Assembly: GCF_900091435.1 (NCBI RefSeq)
Contig: NZ_FMCS01000014.1
Span: 105,380-169,379 of the forward strand
Direction of reading: 5' to 3'
Source: Micromonospora chaiyaphumensis
GTDB lineage: Bacteria; Actinomycetota; Actinomycetes; Mycobacteriales; Micromonosporaceae
DNA length: 64,000 nucleotides
Below are positions 1 through 9,042 of the stretch, piece after piece; positions within the stretch are counted from its first letter, which is position 1, and every line of letters begins with the position of its first letter. Position numbers and translations under genes: made by a program. The notes below the pieces were generated by a model. That model was not told the origin of the DNA. It saw only the letters and a list, made by a program, of their open reading frames with translations, and made no database searches.

Positions 1-1
1 C

Positions 2-1009
2 ATGCTGATGTACGGGCTGATCGCTTTCGTCGGTGTGGTGGGCGGGCTGCTCCTGCTCCTCGACGTGGTGCCGGCCTGGTTCGCCCGCCGGCGGGAGGAG
101 CGGCTGGTCGCGGCCGTGGCGAGCGGCACGCCCCTGCCCCGCCGGCGCAAGCCGCGGGAAGGCGTGATCGCGCTCTTCTTCCTGTTGCCGACACTGCTGT
201 TTCTCCTCGTCGGGCTGGTGGTGCCGGCGATCCGCACCACCCTCCTTTCGTTCATGGACAAGGACAGCAGCAGCTGGGTGGGCCTGGCCAACTACAGCTG
301 GCTGTTCTCCGAGGACTCGATCGTCCGGGTGCTGATCAACAGCCTGATCTGGGTGCTGCTGGTTCCGCTGGCGGCCACCGCGTTCGGCCTGATCTACGCC
401 GTCCTCGTGGACAAGGCCCGGTTCGAGGCGGTGGCCAAGTCCCTGATCTTCCTGCCGATGGCGATCTCGTTCGTCGGCGCCGCCATCATCTGGAAGTTCG
501 TCTACGCGTACCGCGGCGACGGCGACCAGATCGGCCTGCTCAACCAGATCGTGGTGAGCCTGGGCGGCGAGCCGAAGCAGTGGCTGCTGGAGTCGCCGCT
601 GAACACCTTCCTGCTCATCGTGATCATGGTGTGGATCCAGGCGGGCTTCGCCATGGTGGTGCTCTCCGCCGCCATCAAGGCCATCCCCGCGGACATCGTG
701 GAGGCGGCCCGGCTCGACGGCGTCAGCCCCTGGCAGATGTTCTGGCAGATCACCATGCCGAGCATCCGGCCGGCGCTGATCGTCGTGGTGGTGACGCTCT
801 CGATCGCCACGCTCAAGGTCTTCGACATCGTCCGGACCGCCACCAACGGCAACTACGACACCAACGTGATCGCCACCGAGATGTACAACCAGGCGTTCCG
901 GTACCAGGAGAACGGGCACGGCTCCGCGCTCGCGGTCTTCCTCTTCGTCCTGGTGATCCCGATCGTGATCTACCAGATCCGCAACCTGCGTCAGCAGCGG
1001 GAGGGCTGA
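2..1009 (+). CDS. aglF: Carbohydrate ABC transporter permease, AglF-type (alpha-glucoside)
   Basis: Inner-membrane permease subunit of a CUT1-type sugar importer. The 335-residue frame begins with a hydrophobic segment (about residues 4-24). A basic cytoplasmic stretch follows, then the permease core from about residue 52 with roughly six membrane segments. The EAA loop that contacts the ATPase is visible near residue 236 (EAARLDGVSPWQMFW). The N-terminal extra segment and overall length fit AglF/MalF-type permeases. One base separates its stop from the next permease, and a GH13 alpha-glucosidase lies downstream, so alpha-glucosides are the inferred substrate. ATG at base 2 or base 8 could be the start; upstream sequence is outside the window, so the start is not secure. 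The binding protein (AglE) would be expected just upstream. Confidence 0.85.
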   Translation: MLMYGLIAFVGVVGGLLLLLDVVPAWFARRREERLVAAVASGTPLPRRRKPREGVIALFFLLPTLLFLLVGLVVPAIRTTLLSFMDKDSSSWVGLANYSWLFSEDSIVRVLINSLIWVLLVPLAATAFGLIYAVLVDKARFEAVAKSLIFLPMAISFVGAAIIWKFVYAYRGDGDQIGLLNQIVVSLGGEPKQWLLESPLNTFLLIVIMVWIQAGFAMVVLSAAIKAIPADIVEAARLDGVSPWQMFWQITMPSIRPALIVVVVTLSIATLKVFDIVRTATNGNYDTNVIATEMYNQAFRYQENGHGSALAVFLFVLVIPIVIYQIRNLRQQREG

Positions 1010-1010
1010 G

Positions 1011-1970
1011 ATGACCACCGCCACCCCCACCGTCGGAGCCGGCGTCCAGGCGACCGGGACGCCCGGCCGGGCCGCCCGCGTCCGCAAGCGGCTGAACAGC
1101 CGCACCGCCACGCTGGTCTCGATCGTCATCGCGCTGCTCTGGACGATCCCGACCTTCGGCCTGTTCATCTCCTCGTTCCGGCCCGAGGACCAGATCAAGA
1201 CCACCGGCTGGTGGACGTTCTTCAGCGACCCGCAGTTCACCCTGGAGAACTACCAGGAGGTGCTTTTCAGCACCGGCTCGTCGGGGCAGCTGGCCAGCTA
1301 CTTCATCAACTCACTGGCCATCACCATCCCGTCGGTGCTCTTCCCGCTGGCGTTCGCCTCGCTGGCCGCGTACGCGCTGGCCTGGATCAACTTCAAGGGC
1401 CGGGACTGGGTCTACATCGCGATCTTCGCGTTGCAGATCGTGCCGTTGCAGATGGCGCTCGTGCCGTTGCTGAAGTTCTTCTCGACCGGCGTCACCGTCG
1501 CCGGCGTACAGATCCTCCCGGCCTGGGACCTGGTGGACGAGCAGAAGTTCGCGCAGGTCTGGTTCGCGCACACCTGCTTCGCGCTTCCGTTCGCCGTGTT
1601 CCTGCTGCACAACTTCATCTCGCAGCTCCCCGGTGACCTGATGGAGGCGGCCCGGGTCGACGGGGCCACCCACCCGAAGATCTTCCGCACCATCGTGCTG
1701 CCGCTGATCACCCCGGCACTGGCCGCGTTCGGCATCTTCCAGTTCCTCTGGGTCTGGAACGACCTGCTGGTCGCGCTCATCTTCGCCGGGGGCGGCGACG
1801 AGACCGCCCCGCTGACCGTCCGGCTCGCCGAACTGGCCGGCACGCGGGGCAACGAGTGGCAGCGGCTCACGGCCGGCGCGTTCGTGTCGATCGTCGTACC
1901 GCTGATCGTGTTCCTGTCCCTCCAGCGCTTCTTCGTGCGAGGCCTGCTCGCCGGCAGCGTCAAGGGCTGA
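1011..1970 (+). CDS. aglG: Carbohydrate ABC transporter permease, AglG-type
   Basis: Second permease subunit of the same importer, 319 residues. A hydrophilic N-terminus of about 35 residues precedes six predicted membrane segments. The EAA loop is near residue 210 (EAARVDGATHPKIFR). Its ATG lies one base after the stop of the first permease, and the end of that gene supplies an AGCGGGAGG Shine-Dalgarno stretch, so the two are translationally coupled and should form a heterodimer. No ATPase gene is in the window. In actinobacteria such importers commonly share a distant MsiK-type ATPase; that is family knowledge, not seen here. A 13-bp GC hairpin follows the stop codon, before the regulator gene. 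Confidence 0.87.
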   Translation: MTTATPTVGAGVQATGTPGRAARVRKRLNSRTATLVSIVIALLWTIPTFGLFISSFRPEDQIKTTGWWTFFSDPQFTLENYQEVLFSTGSSGQLASYFINSLAITIPSVLFPLAFASLAAYALAWINFKGRDWVYIAIFALQIVPLQMALVPLLKFFSTGVTVAGVQILPAWDLVDEQKFAQVWFAHTCFALPFAVFLLHNFISQLPGDLMEAARVDGATHPKIFRTIVLPLITPALAAFGIFQFLWVWNDLLVALIFAGGGDETAPLTVRLAELAGTRGNEWQRLTAGAFVSIVVPLIVFLSLQRFFVRGLLAGSVKG

Positions 1971-1979
1971 TCTCCTGCT

Positions 1980-2008
1980 CCGCCGCCGCCGGTCCCCGGC
2001 GGCGGCGG
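1980..2008 (+). terminator. GC hairpin between permease and regulator genes
   Basis: A perfect 13-bp stem (1980-1992 with 1996-2008) and 3-base loop sits ten bases after the aglG stop and just before the Shine-Dalgarno sequence of the LacI gene. There is no T-run, so it may be a processing or stability element or a weak attenuator rather than a full terminator. Confidence 0.4.
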
Positions 2009-2032
2009 GCGCGGGGTCGGAGCGGGGAGCCG

Positions 2033-3103
2033 ATGACGAAGATTGACGATGTCGCCCGCCTGGCCGGGGTCTCCACGGCCACCGTGTCCCGGGCGCTGCG
2101 CGGCCTGCCGACGGTCTCGGCCGCGACGCGGCGCCGGGTGCTCGCCGCCGCGGAGCAACTCCAGTACGCGGTCTCACCGAGCGCCTCCCGGCTGGCCGGC
2201 GGGAAGACCGGCACGGTCGCGGTGGTGGTCCCCCGGATCACCCGATGGTTCTTCGGGACGGTGGTCGAGGCGGTCGAGGACTACCTCCACCAGAACGGCT
2301 ACGACCTGCTGCTCTACAACCTCGGCGGGCGGGAGCAGATCCGGCAGCGGGTGCTGCGCCCGGCCAGCCTGCACAAACGGGTGGACGCGATCATCCTGGT
2401 CGCCACCCCGCTGCGCCCGGCCGACCTCACCGCGCTGACGAAGCTGGCCCTGCCCGGCGTGACGATCAGCTCCGGCAGCGGGGTGCCCGGCTGGCCCTGC
2501 GTCCGCATCGACGACGTGGCCGCGGCGCGGACCGCCACGCGGCACCTGCTCGACCTCGGGCACACCCGGATCGCGCACATCTCCGGCGACCCGGACGACG
2601 AGCTGGCCTTCACCACCCACCTGGACCGGCGGCGCGGCTACCAGGAGGCGCTGCGGGCGGCCGGGCTCCGGCCCGACCCGAGCCTGGACGTCGAGTCGCA
2701 GTTCACCGTCGACGGGGGCACCCGGGCGACCGCCGAGCTGCTGGCCCGGGGCGAGCCACCGACCGCGATCTTCGCCGCCTGCGACGAGATGGCGATGGGC
2801 GCGATGACCGCCCTGCGCGACGCGGGGCTGCGGGTGCCGCAGGACGTCAGCGTGATCGGCATCGACGACCACGACCTGTCCGGCGTGCTCGGGCTCAGCA
2901 CCATCGCCCAGCCCGCGGCGGAGCAGGGCCTGCTCGCCGCCCGGCTGCTGCTCGACCCGCTGGGCGGGCGGGTCGCCGACCCGTACGCCGGGCTGGTGCC
3001 GGCGCAGCGCGGCCCGGAAACCGACCCGCGGTCCCCGTCCTCCGTGATCCTGCCCACTCGCCTGGTGGTGCGCGAATCGACCGCGCCGCCCCGGGCAAAC
3101 TGA
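2033..3103 (+). CDS. LacI-family transcriptional regulator
   Basis: Sugar-responsive DNA-binding repressor, 356 residues. The N-terminus (MTKIDDVARLAGVSTATVSRA) is the classic LacI helix-turn-helix, followed by the hinge and a periplasmic-binding-protein-like effector domain. The C-terminal domain carries the family signature near GDPDDELAFTTHLDRRRGYQEAL and IGIDDHDLSGVLGLSTI. The frame is open further upstream, but ATG 2033 has a GGGGAG ribosome site and places the DNA-binding motif at residue 1. The gene lies between the transporter and the alpha-glucosidase in one direction, so it probably controls this operon in response to an alpha-glucoside. Its operator is presumably upstream of the window. 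Confidence 0.9.
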   Translation: MTKIDDVARLAGVSTATVSRALRGLPTVSAATRRRVLAAAEQLQYAVSPSASRLAGGKTGTVAVVVPRITRWFFGTVVEAVEDYLHQNGYDLLLYNLGGREQIRQRVLRPASLHKRVDAIILVATPLRPADLTALTKLALPGVTISSGSGVPGWPCVRIDDVAAARTATRHLLDLGHTRIAHISGDPDDELAFTTHLDRRRGYQEALRAAGLRPDPSLDVESQFTVDGGTRATAELLARGEPPTAIFAACDEMAMGAMTALRDAGLRVPQDVSVIGIDDHDLSGVLGLSTIAQPAAEQGLLAARLLLDPLGGRVADPYAGLVPAQRGPETDPRSPSSVILPTRLVVRESTAPPRAN

Positions 3104-3138
3104 AGAATTCGTCCCGTACGCACGACAGGGAGAAGGCG

Positions 3139-4782
3139 CTGAACACCGACGCGACGCAGGAGACCCCGGCCACCGGCTGGTGGACCGAGGCCGTCATCTA
3201 CCAGATCTACCCGCGCTCGTTCGCCGATGCGAACGGCGACGGCATCGGCGACCTCCCCGGCATCACGGCCCGCCTCGACCACCTCAGCGAGCTGGGCGTC
3301 GACGCGATCTGGCTGTCGCCGTTCTATCCGTCCCCCCAGGCCGACGCCGGTTACGACGTGGCCGACTACCGGGACGTCGACCCGCTCTTCGGCACCCTCG
3401 GCGAGGCCGACAAGATGATCGCCGAGGCGAAGGCGCGTGGCCTGCGGGTGATCGTCGACCTGGTGCCCAACCACACCTCCTCGGAGCACCGCTGGTTCCG
3501 GGAGGCGGTCGCGGCCGCGCCGGGCAGCCCGGAGCGGCAGCGGTACATCTTCCGCGACGGCAAGGGCCCGCAGGGCGCCGAGCCGCCGAACGACTGGACG
3601 AGCGTCTTCGGCGGGCCGGCCTGGACCCGGCTGCCGGACGGCCAGTGGTACCTGCACCTCTTCGACACCGGCCAGCCCGACCTCAACTGGGGCAACCCGG
3701 AGGTGCGCGCCGAGTTCCTGGACATCCTCCGCTTCTGGCTGGACCGGGGCGTCGACGGGTTCCGGGTGGACGTGGCGCACGGCCTCATCAAGCAGGCCGA
3801 CCTGGCCGACTGGCAGGAGCCGCAGGAGATCCTCTCCGGTCAGGACGTGGACAAGCCGCGCCCGCCCATGTGGGACCAGGACGGCGTGCACGACATCTAC
3901 CGGGAGTGGCGGCGGCTGCTCGACTCCTACGACGGGGAGCGGATCCTGGTCGCCGAGGCGTGGGTGGAGCCGGCCGAGCGGCTGGCCCGCTACGTGCGGC
4001 CGGACGAGATGCACCAGGCGTTCAACTTCGAGTACCTGCTCGCCGCCTGGACCGCCCCCGCCCAGTACGCGGTGATCACCCGCTCGCTGGAGGCCACCGA
4101 CAGCGTCGGCGCCCCGACCACCTGGGTGCTGTCGAACCACGACGTGGTCCGGCACGCCTCCCGGCTCGGGCTGGCCGTCGGCGGCGGCCGCCCGAACGGG
4201 ATCGGCATCGGCGACCCGCAGCCCGACGCCGCGCTCGGCCTGCGCCGGGCCCGGGCGGCCAGCCTGCTGATGCTCGCCCTGCCCGGCTCCGCCTACCTCT
4301 ACCAGGGCGAGGAGCTGGGCCTGCCGGAGCACACCACGCTGCCGGACGAGGCCCGGCAGGACCCGACCTGGGAGCGCAGCCTGCACACCCAGCGCGGCCG
4401 GGACGGCTGCCGGGTGCCGATCCCGTGGGAGGCCGACGCCCCGTCGTACGGCTTCGGGCCGACCGACGCGAGCTGGCTCCCCCAGCCGTCGAGCTGGGCC
4501 GAGTACGCGCTCGACCGGCAGCGCGGGGTCGACGGCTCGACCTACGAGCTGTACCGGACGGCCCTGCGGCTGCGCCGCGAGCACGGTCTGGCCCGGGGGC
4601 CGCTGCGCTGGCTCTCCTCCGGCGACGAGGTGCTGACGTTCACCAACGGCGGGCTCACCGTGCTGACCAACTTCGGCGCGGAGCCGGCGCCGCTGCCGGC
4701 CGGCGCCGAGGTGCTGGCGTCCAGCGCCCCGCTGGACAACGGGACCGTCCCCACCGACGTCACGGTCTGGTTCCGCGCCTGA
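3139..4782 (+). CDS. aglA: GH13 alpha-glucosidase (alpha-amylase family)
   Basis: Cytoplasmic glycoside hydrolase that should split imported alpha-glucosides (maltose, isomaltose, trehalose-like sugars) to glucose. The 547-residue protein starts with the GH13 hallmark WWTEAVIYQIYPRSFAD. It carries the catalytic triad: nucleophile Asp211 (GFRVDVAHG), acid/base Glu273 (LVAEAW) and Asp335 (SNHDVVRH), plus a C-terminal beta domain. There is no signal peptide. No ATG, GTG or TTG fits. CTG at 3139 is preceded at six bases by GGGAG (3128-3132) and starts 18 codons before the conserved YQIYPRSF, so I take CTG as the start. It follows the LacI gene by 35 bases and is the last gene of the agl cluster, which ends at a perfect hairpin. 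Confidence 0.9.
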   Translation: MNTDATQETPATGWWTEAVIYQIYPRSFADANGDGIGDLPGITARLDHLSELGVDAIWLSPFYPSPQADAGYDVADYRDVDPLFGTLGEADKMIAEAKARGLRVIVDLVPNHTSSEHRWFREAVAAAPGSPERQRYIFRDGKGPQGAEPPNDWTSVFGGPAWTRLPDGQWYLHLFDTGQPDLNWGNPEVRAEFLDILRFWLDRGVDGFRVDVAHGLIKQADLADWQEPQEILSGQDVDKPRPPMWDQDGVHDIYREWRRLLDSYDGERILVAEAWVEPAERLARYVRPDEMHQAFNFEYLLAAWTAPAQYAVITRSLEATDSVGAPTTWVLSNHDVVRHASRLGLAVGGGRPNGIGIGDPQPDAALGLRRARAASLLMLALPGSAYLYQGEELGLPEHTTLPDEARQDPTWERSLHTQRGRDGCRVPIPWEADAPSYGFGPTDASWLPQPSSWAEYALDRQRGVDGSTYELYRTALRLRREHGLARGPLRWLSSGDEVLTFTNGGLTVLTNFGAEPAPLPAGAEVLASSAPLDNGTVPTDVTVWFRA

Positions 4783-4788
4783 CGGTGC

Positions 4789-4834
4789 AGGAAGGGCCCC
4801 TCTACAACGCGAGGCGTCGAGAGGGGCCCTTCCT
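4789..4834. terminator. Bidirectional terminator hairpin between alpha-glucosidase and MFS genes
   Basis: A perfect 15-bp inverted repeat (4789-4803, AGGAAGGGCCCCTCT, with 4820-4834) encloses a 16-base loop. It starts seven bases after the alpha-glucosidase stop, and its right arm touches the stop codon of the convergent MFS gene, so it can serve both transcripts. Confidence 0.75.
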
Positions 4835-6249
4835 CACAGGCGGTCGGCGCGGGCGTGCAGGAGGTCGTGGACCGACTCGATGTCCCCCGGCGAGGTGCGG
4901 GCCGCAAGCCAGTACATGAGGCCGGTCGGGATGAAGAAGAGCTGGAACGCGGCCAGCCCGACGGCGTAGTTCAGCGGCGGCGGGAAGGCCGCCCGCAGCG
5001 CACCGAACGCGACCCCGACCAGGCCGTTGCCGGCCGCCCGGCCGACCCCGTTGACCAGGTTGCCGAGGCTGTAGACCGTGCCCCGGTGCTCGGGCGGGTT
5101 GACGTCGGCGATCAGCGCGAACCAGTTGGGTGAGTTGGCCGAGGTGAGCGCGAGGGCGACCACCGCGGTGAGCAGGCTCAGCCCCACGGTGGGTTCGGTG
5201 AGCACGCTGGCCAGCACCGCCGCGATCACGGCGCCGGCGCTGCCGCCGTCCGGCACGTCGATCCGGATCGGCACGAGGAACAGGACCAGGTAGAACGGCA
5301 CGGCCGCGAGGATGCCCACCGCCGCGACCAGCGCCCGGCCGCTCGGCGTACGCCGTTGCAGCGCGTCGCCGGCCAGGCCGCCCACGATGGAGAGCACCCC
5401 GCCGAGCTGGAACAGGGTGGCGAAGACGCTGCCCACCACCACGGCGGTGGCCGCCGAGTAGCCCTGCGCCTCGGCCCGCTGGCTGAACAGCACCGGGAGC
5501 CAGACCAGCGAGCCGAAGGCGGCCTGCGCGGTCAGGCCCTGGAGGACCAGCCAGCGGTTGGTCCGCCGGGCCAGGATCCGGGGCAGGTCCGCGCGGCTGA
5601 TCCGGTAGTCGTAGTCGCCGCCGGCGTCGAGGGCCGCCGCCAGCTCCGGCTCGCTCTGGCCGCGCCGGATGTCGTAGGTGAACAGGTACGCCACGGTGGC
5701 GGCCAGGCCGACCACGGTGAGCACGAGGAACGGCCGCCGCCAGTCGGTGGCGCCGAGCAGGCCCCCGGTCAGGGTGCCGGCGAGCGTGCCGACGCCCTGC
5801 GACAGGCCCCAGAAGCTCATGACGAGACCCCGGCGGCGGGGCGAGATCAGATCGGTGACGACCGAGAAGCCGACCGAGCCGACCGCGCCCAGCCCGATCG
5901 CGGCGACGAGCTGGGCGGCCAGGAACGTCGGGTAGTGCTGGGCGAGCGCGCTGCCCCCGGTGCCCGCCGCCCAGATCAGCGTGCCGACCATGAGCAGGGG
6001 CTTGCGGTCGGTCCGGTCGCCGACGTACGCCCAGGCCACCGCGGCGACCGCGCTGACCAGGAAGCTGACGGCGGTGACCAGGCCGAGCAGGCGCTGCGAG
6101 ACCCCGAGCGCCCCGGAGATCGACCCGTACAGCGGCGGCACGAGGCCGATGGCCACGTTGTCCAGCGAGGCGAGCACCACGAACACCACGACGCTGTAGA
6201 ACCGGTGCGCCGCGTTCCCCCGCCGGGACACCCTCGTGCCGCTGCTCAT
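4834..6249 (-). CDS. MFS transporter
   Basis: Major facilitator superfamily membrane transporter of 471 residues with about twelve membrane segments. The loop 2-3 motif AYVGDRTDRKPLL matches the MFS signature G-x-x-x-D-R-x-x-R-K/R, and ISPRRRGLVMSFWGLSQGVG precedes segment 5. A hydrophilic central loop (about residues 215-240) separates the two six-helix halves. I chose ATG 6249; a TTG at 6261 gives four more residues and neither has a clear ribosome site. The gene stands alone between the agl and xyl clusters and converges on the alpha-glucosidase. Substrate unknown; sugar or drug export are both possible and nothing in the sequence decides. Confidence 0.8.
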   Translation of the reverse strand: MSSGTRVSRRGNAAHRFYSVVVFVVLASLDNVAIGLVPPLYGSISGALGVSQRLLGLVTAVSFLVSAVAAVAWAYVGDRTDRKPLLMVGTLIWAAGTGGSALAQHYPTFLAAQLVAAIGLGAVGSVGFSVVTDLISPRRRGLVMSFWGLSQGVGTLAGTLTGGLLGATDWRRPFLVLTVVGLAATVAYLFTYDIRRGQSEPELAAALDAGGDYDYRISRADLPRILARRTNRWLVLQGLTAQAAFGSLVWLPVLFSQRAEAQGYSAATAVVVGSVFATLFQLGGVLSIVGGLAGDALQRRTPSGRALVAAVGILAAVPFYLVLFLVPIRIDVPDGGSAGAVIAAVLASVLTEPTVGLSLLTAVVALALTSANSPNWFALIADVNPPEHRGTVYSLGNLVNGVGRAAGNGLVGVAFGALRAAFPPPLNYAVGLAAFQLFFIPTGLMYWLAARTSPGDIESVHDLLHARADRL

Positions 6250-6318
6250 GCCGGGCAGCAAACCAGGCGGAGATCACGACGGGAACACGACCCGCCGGTC
6301 AACCGCCCGGGCCCCGGT

Positions 6319-7761
6319 TCACTCGGGGAGCCGGTCGACGACACGCTCCCGGGCCTCCGCGTAGCGCGCGCGGATGGCGGGGACCGGCTCAGTCGCGTAC
6401 TCCTCGGTGTCGCCGACCGACCAGGCGGGCGGCGCCGCGCCGCCCAGGGCGACCCAGGCGGCCTGGCGGGCGGCCCCGTCGGCGACGTACTCGCCGGGTG
6501 GGGGCACGACGACGGGGCGGCCGAAGACCTGCGGGGCGATGCGCCGCACGGCGGCGGAGCGGGCCCCGCCGCCGACCAGGATGATCCGGTCAGCGCGGGC
6601 GCCCTGCGCGGTCAGCGCGTCGAGGCCGTCGGCGAGCGCGCAGAGCATGCCCTCGACGGCGGCCCGGGCCAGGTGGGCCGGGGTCGAGGTGCCCAGGGTG
6701 AGGCCGTGCAGCGCGCCGGTGGCGGTGGGCCGGTCCGGCGTGCGTTCCCCCTCCAGGTAGGGCACCAGGACCAGCCCGCCGGCGCCGGGCGGGGCGGCCA
6801 GGGCCAGCTCGCTCAGGGTGGCCAGGTCGACGCCGAGCAGCGTCGCGGCGGCGTCGAGCACGCGGGCGGCGTTGAGCGTGCACACCAGCGGCAGGAACCG
6901 GCCGGTGGCGTCGGCGAAGCCCGCCACCGCCCCGCTCGGGTCGGCAGCCGGCGTGTCGGCGACCGCGAAGACGGTGCCCGAGGTGCCGATCGACACGACC
7001 ACGTCGCCCGGGCCGGCCCCGGCGCCCAGCGCGGCGGCGGCGTTGTCCCCGGTGCCCGGCCCGAGCAGGACCGGGCCGGCGGCGCCCGTGCCGAGCGCCG
7101 CCGGGTCGAGGTGGCCGGCCGTCTCGGCCGGGCCGAGCACGACCGGCACCCGCAGCCGCCGGCCGAAGGCGCGTTCCAGCAGGTCGAGGCGGTATTCACC
7201 GGTGCGCGGCGACCAGTAGCCGGTGCCGCTGGCGTCGCCGCGGTCGGTGCGCAGCGCGGCCAGCCCCGGGGCGCCGGCCAGCCGCCAGGTGAGCCAGTCG
7301 TGCGGCAGGCAGACGGCGGCCACCCGGTCGGCGTTCGCCGGCTCGTGCCGGGCCAGCCACCGCAGCTTGGTGGCGGTGAAGCTGGCCACCGGCACGGCGC
7401 CGGTCGCGTCGGCCCAGAACCGGCGGCCGGCCTCCCCGCCGCCGGCCTCCTCGATCAGCTCCCGGGCGGCGTCGGCGGAGCGGGTGTCGTTCCAGAGCAG
7501 CGCCGGGCGGACCACCTGCCCCGCCTCGTCCAGGCACACCATGCCGTGCTGCTGGCCGCCGACCGCGACGGCCGCCACGTCGGCCAGCCCACCGGCTTCG
7601 GCGACGGCCGCCCGCAGGGCGTCCCACCAGGCCCGCGGGTCGACCTCGGTGCCCTCCGGGTGCGGCGCGCGGCTCTGCCGGACCAGCGCGCCGGTCTCCG
7701 CGTCCCGGACCACCACCTTGCAGGACTGGGTCGACGAGTCGATCCCGGCGACGAGCGGCAT
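6319..7761 (-). CDS. xylB: Xylulokinase
   Basis: FGGY-family kinase that phosphorylates D-xylulose to xylulose-5-phosphate for the pentose phosphate pathway. The 480-residue protein opens with the ATP-site loop GIDSSTQSCKVVVRD. It carries GGQQHGMVCLDEAG, typical of xylulokinases, then VSIGTSGTVFAV and the C-terminal ADRIILVGGGARSAAVRRI signature. GTGDNAAAALGAG contains the probable catalytic Asp. It starts 11 bases after the xylA stop, and the TGAGG at that stop provides its ribosome site, so xylA-xylB form one coupled operon. Regulation is probably by the divergent ROK protein. Confidence 0.95.
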   Translation of the reverse strand: MPLVAGIDSSTQSCKVVVRDAETGALVRQSRAPHPEGTEVDPRAWWDALRAAVAEAGGLADVAAVAVGGQQHGMVCLDEAGQVVRPALLWNDTRSADAARELIEEAGGGEAGRRFWADATGAVPVASFTATKLRWLARHEPANADRVAAVCLPHDWLTWRLAGAPGLAALRTDRGDASGTGYWSPRTGEYRLDLLERAFGRRLRVPVVLGPAETAGHLDPAALGTGAAGPVLLGPGTGDNAAAALGAGAGPGDVVVSIGTSGTVFAVADTPAADPSGAVAGFADATGRFLPLVCTLNAARVLDAAATLLGVDLATLSELALAAPPGAGGLVLVPYLEGERTPDRPTATGALHGLTLGTSTPAHLARAAVEGMLCALADGLDALTAQGARADRIILVGGGARSAAVRRIAPQVFGRPVVVPPPGEYVADGAARQAAWVALGGAAPPAWSVGDTEEYATEPVPAIRARYAEARERVVDRLPE

Positions 7762-7772
7762 GGCGGCCCGCC

Positions 7773-8960
7773 TCAGCGCGCGCCGAGCAGGTGCTCGACG
7801 GCGAGCTGGTTGAGCCGGACGAAGCCGTAGCCCTGCGCCCCGGCCGCCTCCGGGTCGAACTCCTCGAACGCGCCACGGTCGGCGAGCAGGTCGGCGTAGC
7901 TCTCACCCGCGCCCAGCGTGGGGGCGGCCAGCTCGGTCACCTTGCTGGCGGCCAGCGCCTCGGCCACCTCCGGGTCGGCCCGGAACGCCGCGACCCGCTC
8001 CTTGAGCAGCAGGTAGGTGCGCATGTTCGCCTCGGCCGAGGCCCACACGCCGGTGATGTCCTCGGTGCGGGAGGGCTTGTAGTCGAAGTGCCGGGGCCCG
8101 TCGTACGCGGGGCCGCCGTTCGGGCCGCCGTGCTCCAGCAGGTCGACCAGGGCGAACGCGTTGAGCAGGTCGCCGTGGCCGAAGACCAGGTCCTGGTCGT
8201 ACTTGATGCCGCGCTGGCCGTTGAGGTCGATGTGGAACAGCTTGCCCTGCCAGAGCGCCTGGGCGATGCCGTGCGCGAAGTTCAGCCCGGCCATCTGCTC
8301 GTGGCCGACCTCCGGGTTGAGCCCGACCATCTCGGGGCGGGCCAGGGTGGAGATGAACGCCAGCGCGTGGCCGACGGTGGGCAGCAGGATGTCGCCGCGC
8401 GGCTCGTTCGGCTTTGGCTCCAGCGCGAAGCGCAGGTCGTAGCCCTGGTCGACGACGTACTGGCAGAGCAGGTCGACCGCCTCGCGGTAGCGGTCCAGCG
8501 CCGCGCGGACGTCCTTGGCCACGTCGTACTCGGCGCCCTCCCGGCCGCCCCACATGACGAAGGTGCGGGCGCCCAGCTCGGCGGCCAGGTCGACGTTGCG
8601 CAGCACCTTGCGCAGCGCGTAGCGGCGGACCGAGCGGTCGTTGCTGGTGAAGCCGCCGTCCTTGAACACCGGGTGGGTGAAGAGGTTCGTGGTGACCATG
8701 GGCACCACGAGGCCGGTCTCGTCCAGGGCCTTGCGGAAGCGGGCCAGGTGAGCGTCGCGGGTGGCGGCGTCCGCGCCGAAGGGGACGAGGTCGTCGTCGT
8801 GGAAGGTGATCCCGTACGCGCCCAGCTCGGCCAGCCGGTGGACGGCCTCGACGGCGTCCAGCTCCGGGCGGGTGGCGTCACCGAACGGGTCGCGGGCCGG
8901 CCAGCCCACGGTCCAGAGACCGAAGGAGAACTTGTCCGCGGGGGTGGGACGGGGCGCCAT
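7773..8960 (-). CDS. xylA: Xylose isomerase
   Basis: Converts D-xylose to D-xylulose in the cytoplasm, using two divalent metals. The 395-residue length is that of the short class I enzymes of actinomycetes. Visible signatures are the catalytic His region YGITFHDDDLVPFG, the metal-binding EPKPNEPRGD, NPEVGHEQMAGLNF and LFHIDLNGQRGIKYDQD. ATG 8960 is preceded by GGAGG at five bases. It is the first gene of the xylAB operon and faces a ROK regulator across an 82-base promoter region containing an inverted repeat, the standard arrangement for xylose-inducible genes in this group. Confidence 0.97.
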   Translation of the reverse strand: MAPRPTPADKFSFGLWTVGWPARDPFGDATRPELDAVEAVHRLAELGAYGITFHDDDLVPFGADAATRDAHLARFRKALDETGLVVPMVTTNLFTHPVFKDGGFTSNDRSVRRYALRKVLRNVDLAAELGARTFVMWGGREGAEYDVAKDVRAALDRYREAVDLLCQYVVDQGYDLRFALEPKPNEPRGDILLPTVGHALAFISTLARPEMVGLNPEVGHEQMAGLNFAHGIAQALWQGKLFHIDLNGQRGIKYDQDLVFGHGDLLNAFALVDLLEHGGPNGGPAYDGPRHFDYKPSRTEDITGVWASAEANMRTYLLLKERVAAFRADPEVAEALAASKVTELAAPTLGAGESYADLLADRGAFEEFDPEAAGAQGYGFVRLNQLAVEHLLGAR

Positions 8961-8992
8961 GGGGACCTCCGGGTGGTGGTGGTGTCGACCGC

Positions 8993-9016
8993 AATTTGTT
9001 CAGTGGTTGAATTAAA
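8993..9016. promoter_or_regulatory. Putative ROK/XylR operator between xylA and its regulator
   Basis: An AT-rich imperfect inverted repeat in an otherwise GC-rich region: ATTTGTTCA, five central bases (GTGGT), then TGAATTAAA. TTCA/TGAA pair exactly and outer positions pair partly (6 of 9). The TTTGTTCA half-site resembles sites bound by ROK xylose regulators. Position between the divergent genes would let one dimer control both. Confidence 0.5.
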
Positions 9017-9042
9017 TGACCGCGCTGTGGCAGTGTCAAGGG

